A DNA stretch of 64,000 nucleotides from Arthrospiribacter ruber (GCF_019343195.1 NZ_RPHB01000002.1:434001-498000), one strand, 5' to 3'; positions 26,311-33,953 are shown, counted from the stretch's first letter. Numbers and translations are program-made. The notes: generated from the letters alone by a model not told the origin.

Positions 26311-27238
26311 TGGACTTGAGGTTGCGGGAGGAAGATAAAGGATGAGGGCTGAGGGAGGAAGGATGAAGCCTGTACGACTGGTCATCCAGGCGGGGATGAG
26401 TGAGGGATGATTAGTTATTTGTGATAAAATGTAGTGTCAATTGATGAATTGTGTAATTGATTAACTGTTTACTTGCCTGTTGTAGGTAGGAAAGTCTCAC
26501 ATCTTATGTCTTATGTCTAACCACCTTGAAGTGCCCCTTTCCTTCGATATTCATCATTCTTTGTTCGGTATTCGATATTCATAATTTCGAATGATGAATA
26601 ATGAACAATGAATCAAGAAGGAGGATGAGGGAGGAAGGATGAAAGAAGCGAGAGCCAAGGTGAGGTATGGGTATCCTTTGAGGTCTTTAAGTCCTCGAAG
26701 GATTCAAGTTTGAGTAGAAAAAGTGAGGTACTTGGAGTTGGAAACTCCACTATCAACTGTCCGAAGGCGCAACCTCCGGACAACTGGGGATGAAAAAATA
26801 AGTGAATAGTTATGAGTGGTAAAATGTAGAGTTAATTGATGAATTGTGTAATTGATTAACTGTTTACTTGCCTGCCGTAGGTAGGAAAGTCTCAGATCTC
26901 AAGTCTCATATCTTATGTCTTGTATCTAATGTCTTGTGTCTCACATCTCAACTCTCATATCTAATCTCCTTGAAGTGCCCCTTTCCTTCGATATTCATCA
27001 TTCTTTGTTCGGTATTCGATATTCATAATTTCGAATGATGAATAATGAACAATGAATCAAGAAGGAGGAGGAGGAAGGACTGAAGATGAAAACTCCTTTA
27101 TCAGTGGTCATAAAGGACAAACTTCGGACTGCTGACATACCCTTGCTGCCCCCTCCTACCCTTATCACTTACTGATTTACCGAATTTTTCCCTATTTTTA
27201 CCCACTCAAAAAAGAACCAACCTTAATCAACACTGTAT
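26311..27238. repeat. 928-bp gap with two direct copies of dispersed repeat family A
   Basis: There is no gene here. Copy 2 is about 26340-26640 and copy 3 about 26793-27080. They share blocks that look identical over about 100 bases (26526-26626 and 26968-27068: GAAGTGCCCCTTTCCTTCG onward to CAATGAATCAAGAAGGAGGA) and over about 50 bases (from GATGAATTGTGTAATTGATT to GTAGGTAGGAAAGTCTCA). They differ in the middle by an expansion of TCTCATATCT/TTATGTCT-like units at 26895-26968 in copy 3. Copy 1, inverted, is at 4941-5236. The 17-mer TTTTTCCCTATTTTTAC at 27185-27201 recurs upstream of the symporter gene at 3500. Confidence 0.85.
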
Positions 27239-28054
27239 ATGGCAGAAAATTTATTAAAAGGTAAATTGGGTATCATCACCGGAGCTTTGGACGAAAATTC
27301 CATTGCCTGGAAGACCGCCTTAAAGGCCCATGAGCAAGGCGCCAAGTTCGTACTTACCAACGCCCCTATCGCCATGAGAATGGGAGCAATCAAAGAACTG
27401 GCCGAACATTGCGGAACTATAGTAATCCCAGCTGATGCCACTTCCCTTGAAGATATTGAGAAACTTTATACTGAATCCAAGGAATATTTGGGTGGAAACT
27501 TTGACTTTCTACTGCACTCTATCGGAATGTCTCCAAACATCAGAAAAGGACGCTCTTACGGAGATCTCAACTATGACTGGGCCATTAAGTCTTATGATGT
27601 GTCGGCCATTTCTTTTCATAAGATGATGCATGTCGCAGAAAAAATGGATATCCTGAATGAATGGGCTTCCGTAATGGGACTTTCCTACATAGCGGCACAG
27701 CGCGTCTATCCTTTTTATACTGACATGGCAGATGCCAAAGCCTTGCTGGAAAGCATCGCAAGAGGCTATGGATATAGATTTGGAAAAGCCAAAAAAGTAA
27801 GGGTAAATACTATTTCTCAATCTCCTACCAAAACCACTGCAGGTACCGGTATTGGAGGTTTTGATGCTTTTTACAACTTTGCGGACAAAATGTCCCCACT
27901 TGGAAATGCACCGGCAGAAGCATGCGCCGACTATATCATTACCATGTTTTCAGATTTGACCAAATATGTCACTATGCAGAACCTTTTCCACGATGGAGGG
28001 TATTCTACCACAGGGATATCAGAAGAATTGATGGAACAATTCAAAGATCTTTAA
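27239..28054 (+). CDS. fabI: Enoyl-[acyl-carrier-protein] reductase, FabI type
   Basis: NAD(P)H-dependent last reduction step of each fatty acid elongation cycle. The 271-residue protein is an SDR enzyme with the divergent FabI features: ITGALDENSIAWKTA near the N-terminus, LLHSIGMSP, and the catalytic Tyr-x6-Lys in PFYTDMADAKALLES (about residues 163-170). The C-terminal LFHDGGYSTTGI also fits FabI. A close homologue is the target of triclosan in other bacteria. Upstream DNA is repeats, so it starts its own transcript. Confidence 0.93.
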   Translation: MAENLLKGKLGIITGALDENSIAWKTALKAHEQGAKFVLTNAPIAMRMGAIKELAEHCGTIVIPADATSLEDIEKLYTESKEYLGGNFDFLLHSIGMSPNIRKGRSYGDLNYDWAIKSYDVSAISFHKMMHVAEKMDILNEWASVMGLSYIAAQRVYPFYTDMADAKALLESIARGYGYRFGKAKKVRVNTISQSPTKTTAGTGIGGFDAFYNFADKMSPLGNAPAEACADYIITMFSDLTKYVTMQNLFHDGGYSTTGISEELMEQFKDL

Positions 28055-28127
28055 GAGATCACCCCACAATAAAGAAACTTATAGGACATAAATCAGTTAA
28101 AAAAATTAAACCAAACACCTTTTTACT

Positions 28128-28772
28128 ATGAATTACAGAAATTTTATTCCTGGCTTTTTTGCCCTTACGGTTTTATTTGCCTGCAATACTGAGAAATCTG
28201 TTCAGACACAGGACCTGAGAAATGTAGAAGGCGTAAGTCAACTGGAACAGGAACACACCTTGGTAAGGCCCGGCTATGCGGACAGTGTCAATGCCGGCTA
28301 TATTAAAGAAGATGAAATCAAGGGAAGCTCAAGAAGAGAAGCCAAAGGAACTATAGGAAATGCCGAAATCACTATCAATTACGGTTCACCGGGTAAAAGA
28401 GGCCGAGTGATCTGGAATGGCCTGGTATCCTATGACCAAGTCTGGGTAAGCGGTTCACATTGGGCCACTGCCATAGACTTTTCAGAAGATGTCATGGTAG
28501 GTGATACCGAAGTTCCGGCCGGCATGTATGCCTTTTTCACCATTCCCGGAAGAGAAGAGTGGACCCTGATTCTCAACAAAAACTACGATCAGCATTTGGC
28601 TGATGACTACGATGAAGAGGAAGACGTACTCAGGCTTACTGTCACTCCTGAGACTTTGGAAGACGAGGTGCTCAGATTGACTTATGAAGTAGAAGTAGCT
28701 TCAGGTGAGCATGGTTTTATACATATGAGTTGGGATGATATCAAAGTGAGCTTGCCGGTGAGAAGGAAGTAA
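28128..28772 (+). CDS. DUF2911 lipoprotein
   Basis: The 214-residue protein has a lipoprotein signal with lipobox LFAC (Cys at about residue 19). Residues about 75-205 match DUF2911: GNAEITINYGSPGKRGRVIW, YDQVWVSGSHWATAIDFSEDV, VPAGMYAFFTIPGREEWTLILNKNYDQH (in pieces). The function is unknown. It lies 73 bases downstream of fabI and is followed by a strong terminator, so it could share the fabI transcript. Confidence 0.85.
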   Translation: MNYRNFIPGFFALTVLFACNTEKSVQTQDLRNVEGVSQLEQEHTLVRPGYADSVNAGYIKEDEIKGSSRREAKGTIGNAEITINYGSPGKRGRVIWNGLVSYDQVWVSGSHWATAIDFSEDVMVGDTEVPAGMYAFFTIPGREEWTLILNKNYDQHLADDYDEEEDVLRLTVTPETLEDEVLRLTYEVEVASGEHGFIHMSWDDIKVSLPVRRK

Positions 28773-28812
28773 ATTGTAGATTTGAGATTTTAGATTTTAG
28801 ATTTTAGATTTT

Positions 28813-28846
28813 AAAAAACCGCTAGGTATGCACCTAGCGGTTTTTT
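28813..28846. terminator. Intrinsic terminator after the DUF2911 gene (bidirectional)
   Basis: The perfect stem AAAAAACCGCTAGGT / ACCTAGCGGTTTTTT with loop ATGC has an A-run on one side and a T-run on the other, so it can work in both directions. Confidence 0.93.
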
Positions 28847-28953
28847 GCTTTTTTTTGATATTATTATCCGATTAATCTAGACCCATGTTCAAATCGGTCA
28901 GCGGTCTAATTGCCGATCTTGATTATCCGCATATTTACCAGTAGAATCTAAAT

Positions 28954-29220
28954 AGGGCGTGCTGAAAAACGCCAACTGAAGAATAAATGCTTTAAATTTT
29001 GATGAATACCCCGTTTGTCAGGTATTTTCTTTTTAAGCAGGTGCACGCTTATTCAATGTTATAGCTTGATTTCCGTGCTCCTTAAAATTTTAAAATTCGA
29101 AATTTTAAGGCTAGCCTCAGGCATACCATCTTCTTCATTGGGCTCACTCGAAGTATAAGCATACATCTTCATTCGCCCGCTTTGAATCTGGCATACCTGA
29201 GACTTTTTCAGCAAGCCCTA
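28954..29220. mobile_element. MITE-like 267-bp inverted-repeat element
   Basis: The ends are 16-base terminal inverted repeats with one mismatch: AGGGCGTGCTGAAAAA on the left and, as reverse complement of the right end, AGGGCTTGCTGAAAAA. AAAT flanks both sides (28950-28953 and 29221-29224), fitting a 4-bp target duplication. No transposase reading frame is present. The interior has an 11-bp-arm palindrome CCTTAAAATTT / AAATTTTAAGG (about 29090-29120). It splits a family B repeat whose uninterrupted relative is at about 3290-3335. I do not assign it to an insertion-sequence family. Confidence 0.72.
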
Positions 29221-29253
29221 AATAATGGAACAAACCTATGATTTCTAGCCAAT

Positions 29254-29293
29254 CCCGATAAACCGGGACAAGTTATCCATGAATAACTTGTCC
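29254..29293. repeat. Two adjacent small hairpins inside a family B repeat
   Basis: TCCCG/CGGGA (29254-29269) is followed at once by a perfect 10-base-arm hairpin GACAAGTTAT / ATAACTTGTC (29268-29293). The related repeat at about 3325-3345 lacks both, which suggests a second small insertion. Confidence 0.6.
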
Positions 29294-29528
29294 GCTGAGG
29301 AGGATCCAATATCTATTAGTATCGGATTTATATAGGCCCTTATTTAAATTAGCTAGTAGTATAATTGCGGATATACATATTGCCTAAATACAAATTTAAG
29401 GAATCACCAAAGTAAATGAACCAGAACCCACCTCTCTAACTTCCCCAACTGCCCAATTCATCAACTCCACAATTCCCCAATTCATCAGTTCTACAGTTGA
29501 TCAATTCCACAGTTCATCAATTCCTGCT

Positions 29529-30308
29529 CTACTGATTATCAGAATTGATCAAATAAGGAGTTTTACCGTCTGTAATGATAATCTTAGCATTGGGGGAGTT
29601 GGCCAGTTCCCTGAAAGCCTCAATACTTCTTAGCTCTATGATTTCCCGGACCAGACCTTCAGCAAGGATTTTCTGTGCATCCCGAGTTCCTTCCGCCTCA
29701 ATCCTCCTTCGTTCGGCTTCCTGCCTTTCCCTATCCAAGACATACTCCATTTGCTGGGCTTCCTGTTCGGCCTTGAGTTTCCTTTCAATGGCCCGGCTAA
29801 GCTCTACAGGTAGATGAATACTTTTCATCAATACCCGCTCTATCACAAAGCCTCTAGGCCTCAATGATTCGTGCATACGGTCTTGTATGTTTTTTTCAAT
29901 TTCCGACCGCATACCCGAGTGCATGTCTTTGGCCATGTATTGGGCAGTAACATCTGCCGCGGCAGACCTGAATACGTTCAGGATCAAAACCCTTTCGTAG
30001 TCCTCTCCTATGTCTTCAAGGATAAATGGGACCTGCTGCTTTTCAATACTGTACAAAATAGAAATTTCAGATTCTATGGTCAGCCCTTCTTTGCTGGGCA
30101 GGTTGAGCTTTACCTCTTGATTGACCGTACGGATGGGTACTTTGATCACCCTTGAAGTAAATGGGTTGAAACCTACCAAGCCGGCATCTGCGACATCAGG
30201 AGAAAGCTTGCCAAACTTACTCTTCACGCCTACTTCCCCCTGCCTGACAACTGCACAGGAACTTATCAGCAATACCATCATGGCAAATATTGACGCTATA
30301 TTTTTCAT
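29529..30308 (-). CDS. SPFH/prohibitin-family lipoprotein
   Basis: The 259-residue protein has a lipoprotein signal (lipobox LISSC, Cys at about residue 18). The rest is an SPFH/band 7 domain (about 25-190: QGEVGVKSKFGKLSPDVADAGLVGFNPF, RTVNQEVKLNLPSKEGLTIESEISILYSI, in pieces). A helical, Glu/Arg-rich segment (KAEQEAQQMEYVLDRERQEAERRR region, about 190-225) is likely coiled coil and drives oligomerisation. Prohibitin-like proteins form large membrane-associated rings or cages. The lipid anchor instead of a membrane helix puts it on the periplasmic side. No partner protease or NfeD gene is adjacent. Confidence 0.85.
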   Translation of the reverse strand: MKNIASIFAMMVLLISSCAVVRQGEVGVKSKFGKLSPDVADAGLVGFNPFTSRVIKVPIRTVNQEVKLNLPSKEGLTIESEISILYSIEKQQVPFILEDIGEDYERVLILNVFRSAAADVTAQYMAKDMHSGMRSEIEKNIQDRMHESLRPRGFVIERVLMKSIHLPVELSRAIERKLKAEQEAQQMEYVLDRERQEAERRRIEAEGTRDAQKILAEGLVREIIELRSIEAFRELANSPNAKIIITDGKTPYLINSDNQ

Positions 30309-30680
30309 AGGATCGTTTTTAGTTTACTTATCCTACGAAATCAAATTTTAAAAAGATTTCAAAAACAAAAATAAATTGTATAAAATTTTATTTAATAAAA
30401 CATATATAGTAAAAATGCGTTGGAAGGCACAATGATCTGAGTCTGACTTTTACAGATATCATCGCTTGTATCCTGACGAGAATGTTGGTCATTGCTGCGT
30501 GAAATATTCTCTAAATCGAATTAAAAATCCGATTTATCCGTGTTCGACATTTGTAATGTCGAACAGCGAAGATAGCGTTTGAATACCTATCCTTTTTTTT
30601 GACTTTGCAGACCTGCTACTGTAAATTTCTTTGGAGACTCGCTTCAGCATGAGTAATTTTAGCTTTCCAAAAAAAAGAAA
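30309..30680. other. 372-bp gap with perfect hairpins
   Basis: There is no gene here. Bases 30542-30564 form a perfect 10-base-arm inverted repeat GTTCGACATT / AATGTCGAAC with loop TGT. Just before it AATCG/CGATT arms occur at about 30516-30536. TGACTTTG at 30600-30607 is near the Bacteroidota -7 consensus but 74 bases from purN. The rest is AT-rich and unassigned. Confidence 0.5.
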
Positions 30681-31238
30681 TTGAAAAATCTAGCTATCCT
30701 CGCATCAGGAAGTGGCAGCAATGCCGAGGAAATCACCAAACATTTTACCGGGTCCGATAAGGGGCGGGTAGTACTGATAGGCAGCAATAAGAAAGACGCT
30801 TTCGTACTGGAGAGGGCCAAAAAGCTTCAAATCCCTGCTGTGCATTTTTCCAAAAAAGAACTGGAAGATGGTAGTCTTGTACAACAGCTCAAAACAGCTG
30901 AAGTAGACTGGGTCATTCTGGCCGGATTTCTTCTCAAAATCCCCCAAAATCTGATCGAAGCTTTTCCAGACAGAATTGTCAACATACATCCGGCACTATT
31001 GCCCAAATATGGAGGAAAGGGAATGTACGGCATGCATGTGCATGAAGCGGTAAAGGCTTCAGGAGATCAGGAAACAGGTATCACCATACACCTGGTCAAT
31101 GAACATTATGACGAAGGAAAAATCATTTTTCAGGCTGCCGTACCCATAAGCACCGAAGACTCATCGGAGGAAATTGCCGGAAAAGTCCATGCACTGGAAT
31201 ACAAATACTTCCCAAATGTCATTGAAAGCCTGCTTTAA
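30681..31238 (+). CDS. purN: Phosphoribosylglycinamide formyltransferase
   Basis: Transfers a formyl group from 10-formyl-THF to GAR in de novo purine synthesis. The 185-residue protein begins with TTG (LKNLAILASGSGSNAEEI); no upstream ATG fits and GSGSN is the phosphate-binding loop found near the N-terminus of the family. Catalytic Asn and His lie in VNIHPALLPKYGGKGMYG, and the catalytic Asp in NEHYDEGKIIFQ. Length is typical. purH follows 91 bases later. Confidence 0.93.
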   Translation: MKNLAILASGSGSNAEEITKHFTGSDKGRVVLIGSNKKDAFVLERAKKLQIPAVHFSKKELEDGSLVQQLKTAEVDWVILAGFLLKIPQNLIEAFPDRIVNIHPALLPKYGGKGMYGMHVHEAVKASGDQETGITIHLVNEHYDEGKIIFQAAVPISTEDSSEEIAGKVHALEYKYFPNVIESLL

Positions 31239-31252
31239 TGCATAGGTTTTCC

Positions 31253-31260
31253 TACCTTTG
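31253..31260 (+). promoter_or_regulatory. Candidate -7 box for purH
   Basis: TACCTTTG matches the Bacteroidota -7 consensus TAnnTTTG and lies 69 bases before the ATG at 31330. No clear -33 TTTG is seen 19 bases upstream, so confidence is low. It would let purH be expressed apart from purN. Confidence 0.35.
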
Positions 31261-31329
31261 CCACTTGAAAATTTACTCACCAAAATATAACTGCACGACA
31301 TACCTATCTTGCAGTGCTCAATAAATATC

Positions 31330-32856
31330 ATGGCCAATAAAAAAATTCAATCCGCCCTTATTTCTGTCTATTACAAAGATAATCTCGAACCTATCATCGC
31401 TTTATTGAAAAGCCATGGAGTAAAGATCTACTCTACAGGTGGTACTCAGAAGTTTATAGAAGAACAAGGTGCTGAGGTGATTCCTGTGGAAGATTTGACG
31501 GGCTACCCATCTATTTTTGGAGGAAGGGTAAAAACACTTCACCCGAAGGTATTTGGTGGAATTCTTCACAGAAGAGATCATGAGGGTGACCTCGGACAGG
31601 CTAGGGAATATGATATTCCGGCCATAGACCTGGTAATTGTAGACCTTTATCCATTTGAAGAAACAGTGGCTTCAGGTGCAGGAGAAGCAGATATCATAGA
31701 AAAAATTGACATAGGGGGCATTTCTCTGATCAGAGCTGCCGCCAAAAACTTCAAGGATGTGACCATTATTGCCTCCAAAGCCCAGTATTCCGAACTGGAA
31801 GAAAGACTAAGGACACAGGATGGCGCTACTACCTTAGAAGACAGAAGGTATTTTGCTGCGCAGGCTTTTCAGGTCTCTTCCCACTATGACTCCCATATTT
31901 TCAACTATTTCAACAGAACCGAGGAAATCCCGGCCCTTAAAATCTCTGAAAACAAAGCCAAAGCCCTCAGGTATGGAGAAAACCCGCATCAAGCTGCCCA
32001 TTTCTATGGCAACTTGGAGGAGATGTTTGAGCAACTCAATGGCAAAGAGCTTTCCTACAATAACCTGGTGGATATCGATGCCGCTGTAGCATTGATTGCC
32101 GAGTTTAAAGGTGAGACGGCTTTTGCCATACTTAAGCATACCAATGCCTGTGGCTGTGCAGTGGCAGGTACAGTCAAAGAAGCTTACCAAAAAGCATTTG
32201 CTGCTGACACCACATCTGCTTTTGGAGGTGTATTGGTGACCAATCAGAATGTGGATCTGGCTGCGGCCGAAGAAATGAACAGCTTGTTTTTCGAAGTTTT
32301 GATCGCGCCATCGTTTGATGAAGATGCTTTGGCCTTGTTGAAAAGCAAGAAAAACAGGATTCTACTTTTACAAAAAATAGATGCTCCAGGCACAAAGCAA
32401 ATCAAAACCCTTCTAAATGGCGTGATCGAGCAGGACAAAGACCTGAAAACTGAAACAAAGGCCGATTTTAAAGTAGTGACCCAACATGCTCCCAGCGAAT
32501 ACGAGAAGGATGCTTTGGTATTTGCTGCCAAGGTGTGCAAGCATACCAAATCCAACACAATTGTCCTCAGCAACGAAAATCAGCTGCTTGCTTCGGGAGT
32601 AGGGCAAACATCAAGAGTGGATGCGCTGAGACAGGCCTTAGAAAAGGCGAAGTCCTTTGGATTTGACCTAGCGGGTGCAGTAATGGCCTCTGACGCATTC
32701 TTCCCATTCCCTGACTGTGTGGAAATCGCCCATGGTGCGGGGATTACTGCGGTAGTGCAGCCTGGTGGATCGATCAAAGATCAGGACAGCATAGACTTCT
32801 GTGATGCCCATGGAATGAGCATGGTGATGACAGGTGTGAGGCATTTCAAGCATTAA
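31330..32856 (+). CDS. purH: Bifunctional AICAR formyltransferase / IMP cyclohydrolase
   Basis: Catalyses the last two steps of IMP synthesis. I chose ATG 31330 (MANKKIQSALISVYYK), since the N-terminal MGS-like IMP cyclohydrolase domain begins there; a start at 31309 would add 7 residues. Seen: IYSTGGTQKFIEEQGAEV and GRVKTLHPKVFGGIL in the cyclohydrolase half, RYGENPHQAAHF at the junction, and the catalytic Lys-His pair in ILKHTNACGCAV of the formyltransferase half. The 508-residue length is normal. Confidence 0.95.
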   Translation: MANKKIQSALISVYYKDNLEPIIALLKSHGVKIYSTGGTQKFIEEQGAEVIPVEDLTGYPSIFGGRVKTLHPKVFGGILHRRDHEGDLGQAREYDIPAIDLVIVDLYPFEETVASGAGEADIIEKIDIGGISLIRAAAKNFKDVTIIASKAQYSELEERLRTQDGATTLEDRRYFAAQAFQVSSHYDSHIFNYFNRTEEIPALKISENKAKALRYGENPHQAAHFYGNLEEMFEQLNGKELSYNNLVDIDAAVALIAEFKGETAFAILKHTNACGCAVAGTVKEAYQKAFAADTTSAFGGVLVTNQNVDLAAAEEMNSLFFEVLIAPSFDEDALALLKSKKNRILLLQKIDAPGTKQIKTLLNGVIEQDKDLKTETKADFKVVTQHAPSEYEKDALVFAAKVCKHTKSNTIVLSNENQLLASGVGQTSRVDALRQALEKAKSFGFDLAGAVMASDAFFPFPDCVEIAHGAGITAVVQPGGSIKDQDSIDFCDAHGMSMVMTGVRHFKH

Positions 32857-32919
32857 GATAGAAGACCCCGGTTTCCAGAAATCATAGATTCCGGGTCGGA
32901 TATTCCTCGCATACAATTT

Positions 32920-33113
32920 AAGAGGCTGTCTCATAAATAGATCTTCAGATTTATTAACCAAACAAAATTCTGTTTAAGAGTCAATCCCTTTGTGACTTAG
33001 TGGCTTTGTGGCTAGAAATGCCACGAAGGCTCTAAGGCACAAAGTTTTACTGATTACAAACCAAATAAATTTTTGGTATTTTTTTTAAGCATTGACTTAT
33101 GAGACAGCCTCTT
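32920..33113. mobile_element. MITE-like 194-bp element
   Basis: Perfect 17-base terminal inverted repeats, AAGAGGCTGTCTCATAA at 32920-32936 and its complement at 33097-33113, bound 194 bp without a coding frame. Ends of the form GAGGCTGTCTCA occur on insertion sequences of Bacteroidota, so this is likely a non-autonomous relic of such an element. The interior holds phrase-like words (TGTGACTTAGTGGCTTTGTGGC region at 32990-33012). The target duplication is not clear. Confidence 0.7.
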
Positions 33114-33194
33114 TTATTTTTTTAAATAATCGGATAACTACCCGTTTAACTTCTTTTCCGTGTTTTTCAATAGTTGAAACTTCCATTATTTTAT

Positions 33195-33840
33195 ATGAGT
33201 AGCCCGACCTGAGCCGTTTGGCTCAGGTTGAGGCTCTCACACCACCGTATCCCGATACGGGACAGGCAGTACGGGTCTTCCCGCACGTGCAGGAGCGGTT
33301 CGTAAAGCATAGAAATGCCGCTCTTTACACCAACATTCCCTTTCCGCTACTTTTAAGATTAGGCTACACAGTGGCTCCTTATCGAATTTTCACTTCACAA
33401 TACGTTCGGCCCTTCATCAACTCGTGAGAACTCCTCGGTTTTCCGAAGCTCATGTCCTGTTTACTACTATGGCCTCTGCTGACTTCTCAGTTTCCACCTC
33501 GTGGAGTCCAAGATCTCCCCAGAGCCTGTCCCGCATGGTGGGATAAGGACATATTCCTTCCTGCTGCACGCAAACCTGGCCCAAAGCTCCCGCTTTGTCC
33601 TCTGCGGCATCTACATAAAAGGGGTTGTTGGCTACGGGCTTTGTAAAAGACCCCGCTAAGGCGGGACAAGTTGTGCTTGCTTACCCTCCCTTTCTGGCCT
33701 CCGTATGCCGTTTTCCGATGTTCGGGACAGGCTTTGCGACTTGCTAACAGGCTTCACCAACTCGTCCGCCGGCTGGCGGAGACTTTTATCCTCTGGAATA
33801 ATTTGGTTTCTTCGATACCAGATGCCCATGCTGGGCACAC
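33195..33840 (-). mobile_element. Decayed group II intron, without maturase
   Basis: Read on the minus strand, the stretch begins with GTGTGCCC (a group II 5-prime GUGYG start, 33840-33833), followed by a D1-like AGCATGGGC stem. It ends with ACGGTGGTGTGAGAG (33250-33234 area) and a D6-like hairpin CTGAGCC / GGCTCAG (33209-33226), then CTACTCAT. Order and spacing fit a group II intron whose reverse transcriptase/maturase has been lost. Small frames on both strands here (up to 108 codons) look like intron shadow, not genes. Five mini-hairpins interrupt it, one within the D5 region, so splicing is unlikely. The domains are assigned by eye. Confidence 0.6.
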
Positions 33841-33847
33841 ACATCAC

Positions 33848-33953
33848 CTATACGCAAGCAGGGGTTTCGTGCTTCGTAGGACTGGAAAGTGGTAAATTTA
33901 AAGTTCAGTTCTTCGTAGGAAGTTCAGTGGTAAAATGCCCTGCCTGCGTATAG
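33848..33953. repeat. Inverted repeat with internal direct repeats beside the intron
   Basis: CTATACGCAAGCAGGG (33848-33863) pairs with GCCTGCGTATAG-containing CCCTGCCTGCGTATAG (33938-33953), one mismatch. Between the arms, CTTCGTAGGA occurs twice (33872-33881, 33911-33920), each followed by a GTGGTAAA word. The intron 5-prime end abuts the left arm. Some group II introns target hairpin sites, so this may be the target; the origin of the structure is unknown. Confidence 0.55.

Larger units (their letters stand above)
28773..29528. repeat. 756-bp gap: tandem 7-mer, terminator, repeat family B and two insertions
   Basis: There is no gene here. From left: ATTTTAG tandem units (28785-28812); a terminator (28813-28846); a family B repeat at 28861-28953, broken by a 267-bp inverted-repeat element (28954-29220), then resuming at 29221-29253; a pair of hairpins (29254-29293); and the rest of the family B repeat (29308-29385) with ATCTATTAGTATCGGATT. 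Bases 29430-29525 are phrase-like repeats of CAATTCATCA/CCACAATTCC words. Confidence 0.75.

Noticed and set aside
26311-27238. Possible CRISPR array in the gap before fabI
   Set aside because: The repeats are long or irregular words, without constant repeat length, spacing or unique spacers; no cas gene is near.
30309-30680. tRNA or small RNA gene in the purN upstream gap
   Set aside because: No cloverleaf with a GTTCRA T-arm is seen; only simple hairpins are present.
33218-33953. Several 60-82-codon frames on both strands
   Set aside because: They fall in the group II intron relic; composition is that of structured RNA and none matches a maturase.
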